This document shows, in pieces, positions 34,325 to 42,449 of a stretch of 64,000 nucleotides of DNA. How positions within the stretch are numbered: position 1 is the stretch's first letter; every line of letters starts with the position of its first letter. The notes beneath the pieces are model-generated. The model saw only the letters and a program-made list of their open reading frames with translations. It ran no database searches and had not been told where the DNA came from. This DNA comes from M269 sp964640795 (GTDB taxonomy: Bacteria; Pseudomonadota; Gammaproteobacteria; Enterobacterales; Alteromonadaceae). The translations under genes and the position numbers were made by a program. Location: positions 1 to 64,000 of the forward strand of contig CAZXIN010000030.1 in assembly GCA_964640795.1 (NCBI GenBank), in the 5' to 3' direction.

Positions 34325-35893
34325 TTAAGCCAGTACCGATTTAACAATTTGAATACCCAAACGCTTTGCCATACGATTTAAGTTAGCTCTATCTGTTCCC
34401 AGTCGCCTCGCCGTCGCAGCCCAATTACCATTCTCTTGTTCAAGATACCGCATGATGAGTTGTTTCTGGAATGCTTCTGTTGCTGATCGCAGATTCACTG
34501 CTTCCAGTAGTTCCGAGCTTTCAGGTTGAGTGGGGACAATTTGTGCATCGAGCAATGACAACTCACCGCAATCCAATTTGCTGATGGAGACAATCGCTTT
34601 ACCCCTTTGCCTAGCCGATGCCTTCAGTGCAGCGCGGCTTACAATATGCTCCAGCTCACGCACATTACCCGGCCAACGATAAGCTTCGAGTAGGTTAAGG
34701 GCTTCACGAGAAAGCTTAAGCTGTCCAACTCCCAGCCTGCGGCGCGTTTGTTCAACAAAATATCCAGCGAGCAATGACACATCACCCTCCCTTACTTTTA
34801 AGCTCGGAACCTGAATCGGATAAACACTCAACCTATGGTATAGATCGGGACGGAACCGGCCTTCGCCAGACTCTTTCTTTAAATCTCTGTTAGTCGCGGC
34901 CACAATACGCACATCAACCCGTTCAACGTGATCTTGTCCAACTGCTTGAATTTCACCACTTTGTAAGACACGCAACATTTTACTTTGCGCTGATAAAGGC
35001 AGCTCACCAATTTCGTCCAGAAACAATGTTCCACCGTCTGCTAATAAGAACTTACCATCTCTATTTTTATCAGCTCCCGTAAATGCACCACGAACATGTC
35101 CGAACAACTCGCTCTCAATCAGATTCTCTGGCAGAGCTGCACAATTAACGTACACCATAGGTCCCTGACTTCGACTAGACTTTTGATGCAGGGTTCGAGC
35201 AACAAGCTCTTTACCAACGCCTGTTTCGCCTTCAATCAATACGGTAAACTCAGACGGTGCGGCAATATCAATCTCACGTTTTAATCGCCGCATGGCTTCA
35301 CTTTCACCCACCAACTCACCGCCGTCACGCATTAACGCTTCTTCCGTTAACTCTTCAACCACGCGCTGGGAATGCGCCGCTTGCGTCTCAAGTTGTTGGA
35401 TGAGTAGCGCGTTGTTGAGGGTTGCTGCGGCTATCGATGAAATAAGCTGTAAAGTGCGCTCTGCAATATCTTCGAATAAATGTGGAGTTAAGCTATCGAG
35501 CGTAAGCAAACCAAGCAATCGACCATCAAAATAAAGCGGTAGTCCCATGCAAGAATGTATAGGCAGGTCATCCTCTCGATCGATAAGTAACCCATCATAG
35601 GGATCTGGCAACGTAGAATCAGCAGCGAATCTTACCGGGCAGTCTGAGTGACAAAGTTCATCAAACCTCGGATGATCTTTAATATAAAAGCGACGGCCTA
35701 GTGTGTCTTTACTCAAACCTTGCATAGCAATAGGCTTTAGCATGTCTCCGTGATAAGACAAAAGCACCACAGCGTCACACACAATAATTTTTCGCACATT
35801 ATCAAGCAAGCGATCGAATCGGTCTTTGGCATTCAAACTACTGGCTAAATCAACCGCTAATTCAATCAATGCCGTTGAGGAGATATCGTTCAT
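34325..35893 (-). CDS. norR: nitric-oxide-responsive sigma-54 activator NorR
   Basis: 522 residues: N-terminal GAF domain (about 20-170) that in the family holds a mononuclear iron that senses NO, AAA+ domain (about 195-430) with Walker A GETGVGKE, the sigma-54-contacting GAFTGA loop and LFLDEIGELP, then a C-terminal Fis-type helix-turn-helix (LEQENGNWAATARRLGTDRA). It binds upstream of NO-detoxification genes and activates sigma-54 polymerase. It is divergent from the small membrane protein, NnrS and Hmp genes, which are its probable targets given the boxes and promoter in the gap. Confidence 0.92.
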   Translation of the reverse strand: MNDISSTALIELAVDLASSLNAKDRFDRLLDNVRKIIVCDAVVLLSYHGDMLKPIAMQGLSKDTLGRRFYIKDHPRFDELCHSDCPVRFAADSTLPDPYDGLLIDREDDLPIHSCMGLPLYFDGRLLGLLTLDSLTPHLFEDIAERTLQLISSIAAATLNNALLIQQLETQAAHSQRVVEELTEEALMRDGGELVGESEAMRRLKREIDIAAPSEFTVLIEGETGVGKELVARTLHQKSSRSQGPMVYVNCAALPENLIESELFGHVRGAFTGADKNRDGKFLLADGGTLFLDEIGELPLSAQSKMLRVLQSGEIQAVGQDHVERVDVRIVAATNRDLKKESGEGRFRPDLYHRLSVYPIQVPSLKVREGDVSLLAGYFVEQTRRRLGVGQLKLSREALNLLEAYRWPGNVRELEHIVSRAALKASARQRGKAIVSISKLDCGELSLLDAQIVPTQPESSELLEAVNLRSATEAFQKQLIMRYLEQENGNWAATARRLGTDRANLNRMAKRLGIQIVKSVLA

Positions 35894-35923
35894 CCCATCA
35901 CCATGTCATATAACAACAAGAGA

Positions 35924-35958
35924 GTCATTATAACTACATCAAGCTGAGTCATATTGAC
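35924..35958. promoter_or_regulatory. candidate NorR enhancer boxes
   Basis: Two sites fit GT-N7-AC: GTCATTATAAC (35924-35934) and GTCATATTGAC (35948-35958). A third near-match, GTCATATAAC (35905-35914), is one base short. NorR-regulated promoters typically carry three such sites upstream of a sigma-54 promoter, and one lies 54 bases downstream here. Confidence 0.65.
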
Positions 35959-36011
35959 ACATAAATATTTTAATAAAAACTTAAAGCGTTGATAATTAAG
36001 TATTTGTTTTT

Positions 36012-36027
36012 TGGCATGTGAGTTGCT
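36012..36027 (+). promoter_or_regulatory. sigma-54 promoter for the NO-response operon
   Basis: TGGCATGTGAGTTGCT matches the -24/-12 pattern TGGCAC-N5-TTGC with one change. It lies 48 bases before the small membrane protein gene and downstream of the NorR boxes. Confidence 0.75.
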
Positions 36028-36074
36028 ATATCACTATTGAAATACTAGCAAAGACGATAACAAGGTAGGTCATC

Positions 36075-36341
36075 ATGTACGCACAACTCGCAGCACCGAC
36101 AACCGTTATACCAAACAACTTAATGGGTTTTCAAAAATGTTTGGTCGTTGCAAATTGGACTCTTATCGTGTCGGTATTGCTGCTTTGTTTAACTATTGCG
36201 GTTTCATTTATTTTCCACCGTTATTTCAGTATGGAAAGCCAGATACTCGCCCATGTCGGTACTATCGTTGTCGCTGGCGTATTAAAAGTAGGTTATGTGT
36301 TGCGATGCGTTGCACTAAACGGCCTTGGAGAAAAAGTTTAA
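36075..36341 (+). CDS. small membrane protein of the NorR-controlled operon
   Basis: 88 residues with two hydrophobic segments (about 27-48 and 58-80). Aligned His, Arg and Tyr between them (FIFHRYFSMESQILAHVG) could hold a metal or haem. No family name recalled. GGTAGGTCATC precedes the ATG. It is first after the sigma-54 promoter and ends at the start of nnrS, so it is probably induced by NO. A role in NO or haem handling is inference. Confidence 0.75.
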   Translation: MYAQLAAPTTVIPNNLMGFQKCLVVANWTLIVSVLLLCLTIAVSFIFHRYFSMESQILAHVGTIVVAGVLKVGYVLRCVALNGLGEKV

Positions 36342-36342
36342 C

Positions 36343-37572
36343 GTGTTCATCTATAACGACTCCGAAGTTATGGCGATGTTGCACGAGCATGATAACGGCC
36401 GTATTAAGGCAAAAAATTCAATCACACAATTAGCGGTGTTGAAACTCGCTTTTCGTTCTTTCTTTATGTTGGCTGTGTTGTGCTCACTGGTCAGCATGTT
36501 GGTTTGGATATTATGGTTAAACGGTAAATCAAACTTATTGGGCGAATTAAGCCCGGCCACCTTTCATATACATGAGATGATTTTTGGCTTCGCAGCAACC
36601 GTCGCCGCGGGCTTCTTGCTAACAGCGGTACAGACATGGACAAGTAAACCTAGCCTCCAAGGTGCCTCATTATTACCTCTAATTGCACTATGGTTCGGTG
36701 TTAGAGTTGGTCTCTACATTAACAGCAATATCAGCGTTTCTATCGCTATCTTATTGCAAAGCCTATGGTGGCTTGTTGTTATCTCGGCATTCTCCCGACT
36801 GGTGATTAGCGCCAAAAGCACCCGTAATTTTTTGCTTATACCATTGATGTTCACATTGATGTTATTGAATATCAGCGTGCTTGTTCTTGATACAAACGGA
36901 CATAGCGACATTAGCATGCACCTAGCCCGAACAACCGTGTTCATGTTCTGCGTTTTGATGAGCGTTATAGGTGGTAGGGTCATCCCACTGTTTACCAAAT
37001 CGGGGGCTAACTTAACATCTGTGCAGTCACCAGCGCTTTTATCTGTCATAACCATCATAGCGACCCTGCTATGCACCTTAGTTTTCTTTGTTGATAAGTT
37101 TGTTGACCTCTCCTTGTTTTCGCCGTTGCTCATGATAATCGCAGGCTTACTGCACCTTTGTCGTTTGGCTTATTGGTGTTCGGCAAAGACACTCAAGTTC
37201 TCCTTATTGTGGTCACTGCACTTGTCTTATTCATTTATTGGGGTTGGGTTAATACTTATTGGTGTAAGTAGTTACTCACTACATATTAACTTTGCTGACT
37301 CGCTTCACATACTTACGCTAGGTGCTATGGGGCTCATGATTTTTGCCATGATGAGCCGAGTTTCTTTAGGCCATACAGGGAGAAAGCTAGAACCAGAAAA
37401 GCTCACGACCTTATTGTTTTTGATTATTGCCCTCGCTACCTTCGCTCGATTTTTCATGCCTGTGTTTAATCACCACTTAGTGGGCTGGAATGTCAGTGCA
37501 ACACTTTGGATAAGCGCATGCACTGCTTTTTTATGGGTTTATACACCGATTTTACTGTCACCTCGCAAGTGA
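36343..37572 (+). CDS. nnrS: NnrS-family haem-copper membrane protein
   Basis: About 409 residues with 12 predicted helices. HIHEMIFGFAATVAAGFLLTAV, GGRVIPLFTKSGAN and HILTLGAMGLMIFAMMSRVS hold the conserved His and Arg residues of NnrS, a haem- and copper-containing protein that protects against nitrosative stress. Starts are unclear: GTG at 36343 right after the upstream stop suggests coupling, TTG at 36325 and ATG at 36370 are alternatives. It lies between the small membrane protein and Hmp. Confidence 0.88.
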   Translation: MFIYNDSEVMAMLHEHDNGRIKAKNSITQLAVLKLAFRSFFMLAVLCSLVSMLVWILWLNGKSNLLGELSPATFHIHEMIFGFAATVAAGFLLTAVQTWTSKPSLQGASLLPLIALWFGVRVGLYINSNISVSIAILLQSLWWLVVISAFSRLVISAKSTRNFLLIPLMFTLMLLNISVLVLDTNGHSDISMHLARTTVFMFCVLMSVIGGRVIPLFTKSGANLTSVQSPALLSVITIIATLLCTLVFFVDKFVDLSLFSPLLMIIAGLLHLCRLAYWCSAKTLKFSLLWSLHLSYSFIGVGLILIGVSSYSLHINFADSLHILTLGAMGLMIFAMMSRVSLGHTGRKLEPEKLTTLLFLIIALATFARFFMPVFNHHLVGWNVSATLWISACTAFLWVYTPILLSPRK

Positions 37573-37603
37573 TCTTTACTCGTTTATTATTCTTGGAGTT
37601 TCT

Positions 37604-38785
37604 ATGTTAACTGAACAACACATTGCCATCGTTAAAGCCACTATCCCCTTGTTGGAGAATGCTGGCCCAGCACTAACAGGCCACTTCTATCAGCGCCTGT
37701 TCCAGCATAACCCTGAGTTACAGGATATTTTCAATATGTCTAACCAAGTTAGCGGTCGCCAACAGGTTGCTTTGTTTGAAGCTATCGCTGCTTATGCCAA
37801 GAATATCGAGAATCTAGGTGCACTAACTCAAGCAGTGGAACGCATTGCACAAAAACACACTAGCTTCGCTATCCAACCGGCACACTACGCTGTTGTTGGG
37901 CACCATTTAATTGAGACACTGCGCGAGCTTGCACCCGACGCATTTACCGATGAGGTAGAAGACGCATGGACAGCTGCTTATCAATTCCTCGCACAAATAT
38001 TTATCACGCGAGAAAGCGAGTTATATGAACAAAGAGGCCAAAGTAATGGTGGTTGGAAAGGAGCACGCTCCTTTACGGTGATTGAAAAAACGAAAGAATC
38101 AAAATGGGTCACTAGCTTCTTACTAGAAGCATCAGATAAAAAACCTGTGATTGATTTTATACCGGGACAATATCTTGGTTTAGAAGTCACACCGATGAAT
38201 GCCAAGTACAAAGAGATTCGTCAGTATTCTTTGTCTGACACACCCAACGGCTCAACCTACCGTATCTCAGTGAAACGCGAAGCGAATGACAATCCGGGCG
38301 TGGTTTCAAATTACTTGCACGATTGGGTCAATGTTGGCGACAAAGTTAACGTACACGCGCCCGCCGGAGACTTCTACTTTCAAGATAGGCAGGCACCCGT
38401 CACGCTTATTTCTGCAGGGGTTGGTATCACACCGATGCAGTCAATTCTTGAAACACTTGCCAAAGAAGAATACGACCTGCCAGTCAATTACTTACATGCC
38501 TGTGAAGACAGCGAAGAGCATTCTTTTGCAACCCGCACAGAATCACTTATTCATGCCAATCAATGGCAACAAAAAGTCTGGTATCGCAACGAACGCAGTG
38601 ACGATAAGGATATTGAACATGGCTTTATGAATTTCAACGCGATTGAATTACCACTACAACAAGGCGACTTTTACCTCTGTGGACCAGTGCCTTTTATGCG
38701 TTATGCTAAAGAACAGCTCATATCACTTGGTGTAACTGAAGATCGCGTTCACTATGAAGTATTCGGTCCACACGATAACTTTTAA
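37604..38785 (+). CDS. hmp: flavohaemoprotein, NO dioxygenase
   Basis: 393 residues. An N-terminal globin (1-140; distal FYQRLFQHNPELQDIFNMS, proximal His in QPAHYAVVGHHLI) is followed by a ferredoxin-reductase module: FAD motif RQYSLSD, NAD motif GVGITPMQSILE and FYLCGPVPFM near the end. It oxidises NO to nitrate in the cytoplasm using O2 and NAD(P)H. A TTGGAG ribosome binding site precedes it. It is the last gene of the NorR-linked operon and is followed by a hairpin. Confidence 0.95.
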   Translation: MLTEQHIAIVKATIPLLENAGPALTGHFYQRLFQHNPELQDIFNMSNQVSGRQQVALFEAIAAYAKNIENLGALTQAVERIAQKHTSFAIQPAHYAVVGHHLIETLRELAPDAFTDEVEDAWTAAYQFLAQIFITRESELYEQRGQSNGGWKGARSFTVIEKTKESKWVTSFLLEASDKKPVIDFIPGQYLGLEVTPMNAKYKEIRQYSLSDTPNGSTYRISVKREANDNPGVVSNYLHDWVNVGDKVNVHAPAGDFYFQDRQAPVTLISAGVGITPMQSILETLAKEEYDLPVNYLHACEDSEEHSFATRTESLIHANQWQQKVWYRNERSDDKDIEHGFMNFNAIELPLQQGDFYLCGPVPFMRYAKEQLISLGVTEDRVHYEVFGPHDNF

Positions 38786-38798
38786 ATATTAACGACCT

Positions 38799-38820
38799 CA
38801 ACAGCCCCTAAGGGCTGTTG
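38799..38820. terminator. hairpin between convergent hmp and signalling operon
   Basis: CAACAGCCC (38799-38807) pairs with GGGCTGTTG (38812-38820) around CTAA. No T run follows on the plus strand. It may serve both convergent transcripts. Confidence 0.6.
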
Positions 38821-38845
38821 ATCTGATTCATCTTAGCGATTGGTA

Positions 38846-39208
38846 TTACAACAATGCCGCTATTTGGTTCAAATTTTCCCTAATATCATCTTTAGTGATA
38901 CAAGCTTTGACGTTAAGCGATTGAGCCACTGTTAGGTGAGCATCCAAATATGCGCCACTCATAAAAACAATAGGAAAGGGGTCACACTTTAGTAACACAC
39001 TTTTGGCGATATCGGGCGCTTCCATATCGGGTAAATTGTAATCGATAACAACCATGTCATGGCGTTTCGGGTTAAACGCGGCGATACCTTCTTGACCAGT
39101 TCCAGCGAACTCAACATTAAAATCATAAGATCCACGTTTCATACAACTTTTTGTTAGCTCAACCTGAAGCTCGTCATCCTCCACATATAAAATGCACTTG
39201 TCCATCAA
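38846..39208 (-). CDS. single-domain response regulator
   Basis: 120 residues: one receiver domain with acidic pair EDDE, phospho-acceptor Asp in VVIDYNLPD (about 56) and the conserved Lys in CITKDD. No output domain, so it should act by protein contact or phosphotransfer. Its start overlaps the stop of the upstream receiver gene by four bases. Last gene of the minus-strand signalling operon. Confidence 0.9.
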   Translation of the reverse strand: MMDKCILYVEDDELQVELTKSCMKRGSYDFNVEFAGTGQEGIAAFNPKRHDMVVIDYNLPDMEAPDIAKSVLLKCDPFPIVFMSGAYLDAHLTVAQSLNVKACITKDDIRENLNQIAALL

Positions 39209-39669
39209 ATCCTACCTCCAGCGAGTGGTACTCGCATTGGTGTTAGTATAGCGCCAAGCTGTTGAATCATTGATGTTAACTCAGCATGGTCAATAGGTTT
39301 CTTTAAAAATAAATTGCATCCTAACTCATAACACTTTGTCACTTCTTTCTTATCTTCTGCAGTCGTCAGCATTATGATAGGTATAAGCTTAGTCTTCTCG
39401 TTTGTCCGAACCCACTTAATCACTTCGTAGCCATCCATCACAGGCATATTAATGTCTAAAAATATGACAATATTGTCCGGTGATGGCATATCAACAGTGT
39501 CGCTGTATGGTCCACTTTTTGAGAGGAAGTCTACGGCTAGCTTGCCGTTTTTAACTCTATAGAGTGGGTTTTTAATGCCCGCTTTTTCGAAATTCCACAT
39601 CACCAGATCAGCATGCCCATCATCATCCTCAACGAACAGAATACACAAATCCTCTGTCGGGCCTATCAT
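39205..39669 (-). CDS. single-domain response regulator (Rcp1-like)
   Basis: 154 residues. Receiver with VEDDDGHADLV, Asp in IFLDINMPVMDG and Lys in LFLKKPID. The long alpha4-beta region and length resemble the cyanobacterial phytochrome partner Rcp1. It overlaps genes on both sides by one and four bases, so its level is coupled to the receiver-kinase above it, the likely phosphodonor. Confidence 0.9.
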   Translation of the reverse strand: MIGPTEDLCILFVEDDDGHADLVMWNFEKAGIKNPLYRVKNGKLAVDFLSKSGPYSDTVDMPSPDNIVIFLDINMPVMDGYEVIKWVRTNEKTKLIPIIMLTTAEDKKEVTKCYELGCNLFLKKPIDHAELTSMIQQLGAILTPMRVPLAGGRI

Positions 39670-41579
39670 CAGTTCGATACCTCATTAGGTTCGAGGTTAT
39701 GACGAATATTAAAATAGAACGTTGTACCTTTATCGACTACAGATTCGCACCAAACACTGCCTTTATGCTTATTGAGCAATGTTTTAATAAATGCGATTCC
39801 CATGCCTTCACCAGAGATATGGCTGACATCACCTACCCGGCGAAATACTTCAAATACTTTATGCATTTGGTTCTCTGGAATACCCCGTCCATTATCGCTG
39901 ATCGAGTAAATGGTTTCGTCTTGGTCAACCTGACCTTTTATAACAATTGCACCTTCTCTTTCAGGATCCAAATATTTAATCGCATTGTCCATCAAATTAC
40001 CTACAATTTGCGCCATCGCACCAGGGTCGGCAACAACATCGGGTAAATCATCAATAGTGACAGAAATATTGGCATGCTTAATTTGATGCCCGAAACCATC
40101 CAAACAAGCTTGCGTCAGTTGATTCATATCAACATGCTCAAAATGTAAATCTCTCCTACCGGTACGAGAAAGCTCAAGCAATAAGCCTGTAATAGAATCG
40201 AGCTTCTTTGTCCCTAATCTAATGTATTTTATCGCCGATGGAATATAGGTATTCTTTGCCTTAAGAACACCAGCAAGCTCCTTTTCATCTAAATCCTTCA
40301 TTCCCGCTTCAATAACAGGATCGAGTGTCGCTAAAGCTTCTTCTAACTCACCGCAAAACCCTTTAAGGCTCACTAAAGGTGAGCGCATATCGTGTGACGT
40401 GATATAGGTGAAGGTCTCCGACTCTTTATTTGCTCTTTTAAGTTCGTCTTCCATTTTTTTACGAGAAGTCGTGTCACGTTGTATGGAGGTAAAGTATTCG
40501 ACCTCACCCTTTTCGTTGGTAATAGGGACAATGCGGATATCGTTGTAATACTCACGACCACTTTTGGTATAATTGAGTATTTCTGCATGGGCTTGTTCAT
40601 TTTTAGCGAGCGATTGTCTTAGCTCATTTAGCTGCTCACGGCTCGTTTTATCACCCTGCAAAATGCGAGGTGTTTCCCCGATAACTTCTTCTTTGGTGTA
40701 ACCCGTTACTTTCTCAAATGCCGAATTCACATAACGTATTTTGGGTCCATCGGGGCTATTTAGAGGGTACGAATCAGTAATCACAACCATGTCATTTGCA
40801 TTTTCGATAACCGACTGCATCATTTTCATTTGTTTTTCAGCAGCTTTGCGTTCTCTAATGTCTTGAACAATACAAATAATGCCATTGCTAGAGCGATTTA
40901 ACGACACACTGACCGGAACCACCCCCCCTTCTTTATGCTGGCAATTTAGCTCTCCCTTCCAGTCACCTTTTTCTTTCAATTGTTCTAGAACCTGCCCGGT
41001 ATAATCATCATCAAGAGAGCTATCAACTACCAGTTCGTATGACTCGCCTTCGAGCTCTTTTTCTTCCTCGTAACCTAACATATGGACCAATGCATCATTC
41101 ACAGAAACAAAACGCATTTGTTGATTTAATATAGCAATACCATCCATAGAGGATTGAATGATATTGAGTCGATTCTCGCTTTGTTTGCGTAACCGAAATA
41201 ACTCAACAAAGACACTCACCTTACTTTTAACTACGTCAGGATCTAATGGCTTGTAGAGGTAATCTACCGCCCCTATTTCGTATCCTTGTAAGGCGTATTT
41301 CTTTTCTTTATTTATGGCTGTGACAAAACTGATCGGTAAGTTCTTTGTCTCTTTCCTTGCTTTCATAAGCTTGGCGACTTCAAATCCGTCCATTTCTGGC
41401 ATATTGACATCAAGTAGGACAATGGCATATTCATGACTTAACATCATTTCTAAAGCTTGTTGCCCCGACGATGCCTTATGAATATTCAAAGCAGGATTTT
41501 CCAAAACTTGCTCTAACGCGATCAAGTTCGGTTCATGATCGTCAACTAATAACACATTGACATTATCAAGCCACATCAT
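39669..41579 (-). CDS. receiver-PAS-PAS sensor histidine kinase
   Basis: 636 residues, soluble. An N-terminal receiver (VDDHEPN, Asp in VLLDVNMPEMDG, Lys in YLYKPLD) is followed by two PAS domains (about 140-250 and 255-375). The HisKA box is THDMRSPLVSLKGF, with Asp after the His where Glu is usual. The ATPase has GRGIPE and GMGIAFIK. It may take phosphate from the large hybrid kinase and pass it to the two downstream receivers. Start overlaps the CheR-like gene by 14 bases. Confidence 0.9.
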   Translation of the reverse strand: MMWLDNVNVLLVDDHEPNLIALEQVLENPALNIHKASSGQQALEMMLSHEYAIVLLDVNMPEMDGFEVAKLMKARKETKNLPISFVTAINKEKKYALQGYEIGAVDYLYKPLDPDVVKSKVSVFVELFRLRKQSENRLNIIQSSMDGIAILNQQMRFVSVNDALVHMLGYEEEKELEGESYELVVDSSLDDDYTGQVLEQLKEKGDWKGELNCQHKEGGVVPVSVSLNRSSNGIICIVQDIRERKAAEKQMKMMQSVIENANDMVVITDSYPLNSPDGPKIRYVNSAFEKVTGYTKEEVIGETPRILQGDKTSREQLNELRQSLAKNEQAHAEILNYTKSGREYYNDIRIVPITNEKGEVEYFTSIQRDTTSRKKMEDELKRANKESETFTYITSHDMRSPLVSLKGFCGELEEALATLDPVIEAGMKDLDEKELAGVLKAKNTYIPSAIKYIRLGTKKLDSITGLLLELSRTGRRDLHFEHVDMNQLTQACLDGFGHQIKHANISVTIDDLPDVVADPGAMAQIVGNLMDNAIKYLDPEREGAIVIKGQVDQDETIYSISDNGRGIPENQMHKVFEVFRRVGDVSHISGEGMGIAFIKTLLNKHKGSVWCESVVDKGTTFYFNIRHNLEPNEVSN

Positions 41580-42432
41580 GTTCTCTCCTTTTTGTTACTT
41601 TTCTTTTGTACAGCCTTTCCCTTTCTTTCACTGCATCAAAATAGTGTTCAAAGCCACTCGAGTATAGGCTTTCCTTGCCACCCAAACACAATACACCATC
41701 GTCTTTCAGGCTATCGAGAAATAGCTGAAACACACTATGCTGAAGCTCTGGCGTAAAATAAATCATGACATTGCGACAGAATATAATATCCATTTCAGCA
41801 AATACTGTATCATGCACCAAGTTATGTGAGGTAAATAAAACTCTCTTTCTCAAAAAAGATTCTAAAAATGCAACATCCTCCCTAACCGTGTAGTAACGAC
41901 AGAAATCTCGCTGTCCCCCGACTTGATGATAATTCGCCGTATACTTCCGCAACCTGCTGGTAGGAATAATACCTTTAGCGGCTTTTTCTAATGTTACTGA
42001 GTTGATATCTGTCGCATAAATTTGTGTCCGCTCTAAAAGCCCTGCCTCATCTAATAAAATCGCTAGCGAATAAGCTTCTTCTCCAGTTGCACAACCAGCA
42101 ACCCAAACCTTTAAAGTTGCCTTGTGACATAAATCTGGCAACACATTCTCTCGAAAAGCACGAAAAACCGAAGGGCTGCGAAACATCTCAGTGACTGTGA
42201 CGGATACTTCTGACAAGAGTAAATTAAAGAAAACGTGATCATGCCTCACTCGCGCAACAACATCAGTCACCCGAGGTATTCGATACTTCGCCATAAAGGC
42301 GTATATTCTGCGAGTGATAGAATCCCTACTGTACTGCCTAAAATCATAACCATGGTGCGCATACAGTGCTTCTAACAGCATGGTAATTTCAATTTCGTTT
42401 GTCTTAGTGCCTAATTCGTTGGGAGTAACCAC
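41566..42432 (-). CDS. CheR-type protein glutamate methyltransferase
   Basis: 288 residues. An N-terminal helical domain (RQYSRDSITRRIYAFMAKYR) precedes a SAM-binding fold: VWVAGCATGEEAYSLAI, ATDIN, and IIFCRNVMIYF. CheR enzymes methylate chemoreceptors. No receptor, CheB, CheA or CheW gene is in the window, so the substrate here is probably one of the operon kinases or an unlinked receptor. Seventeen bases after the hybrid kinase stop. Confidence 0.9.
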   Translation of the reverse strand: MVTPNELGTKTNEIEITMLLEALYAHHGYDFRQYSRDSITRRIYAFMAKYRIPRVTDVVARVRHDHVFFNLLLSEVSVTVTEMFRSPSVFRAFRENVLPDLCHKATLKVWVAGCATGEEAYSLAILLDEAGLLERTQIYATDINSVTLEKAAKGIIPTSRLRKYTANYHQVGGQRDFCRYYTVREDVAFLESFLRKRVLFTSHNLVHDTVFAEMDIIFCRNVMIYFTPELQHSVFQLFLDSLKDDGVLCLGGKESLYSSGFEHYFDAVKERERLYKRKVTKRREHDVA

Positions 42433-42449
42433 TAGCTAGCCTTTTTATT

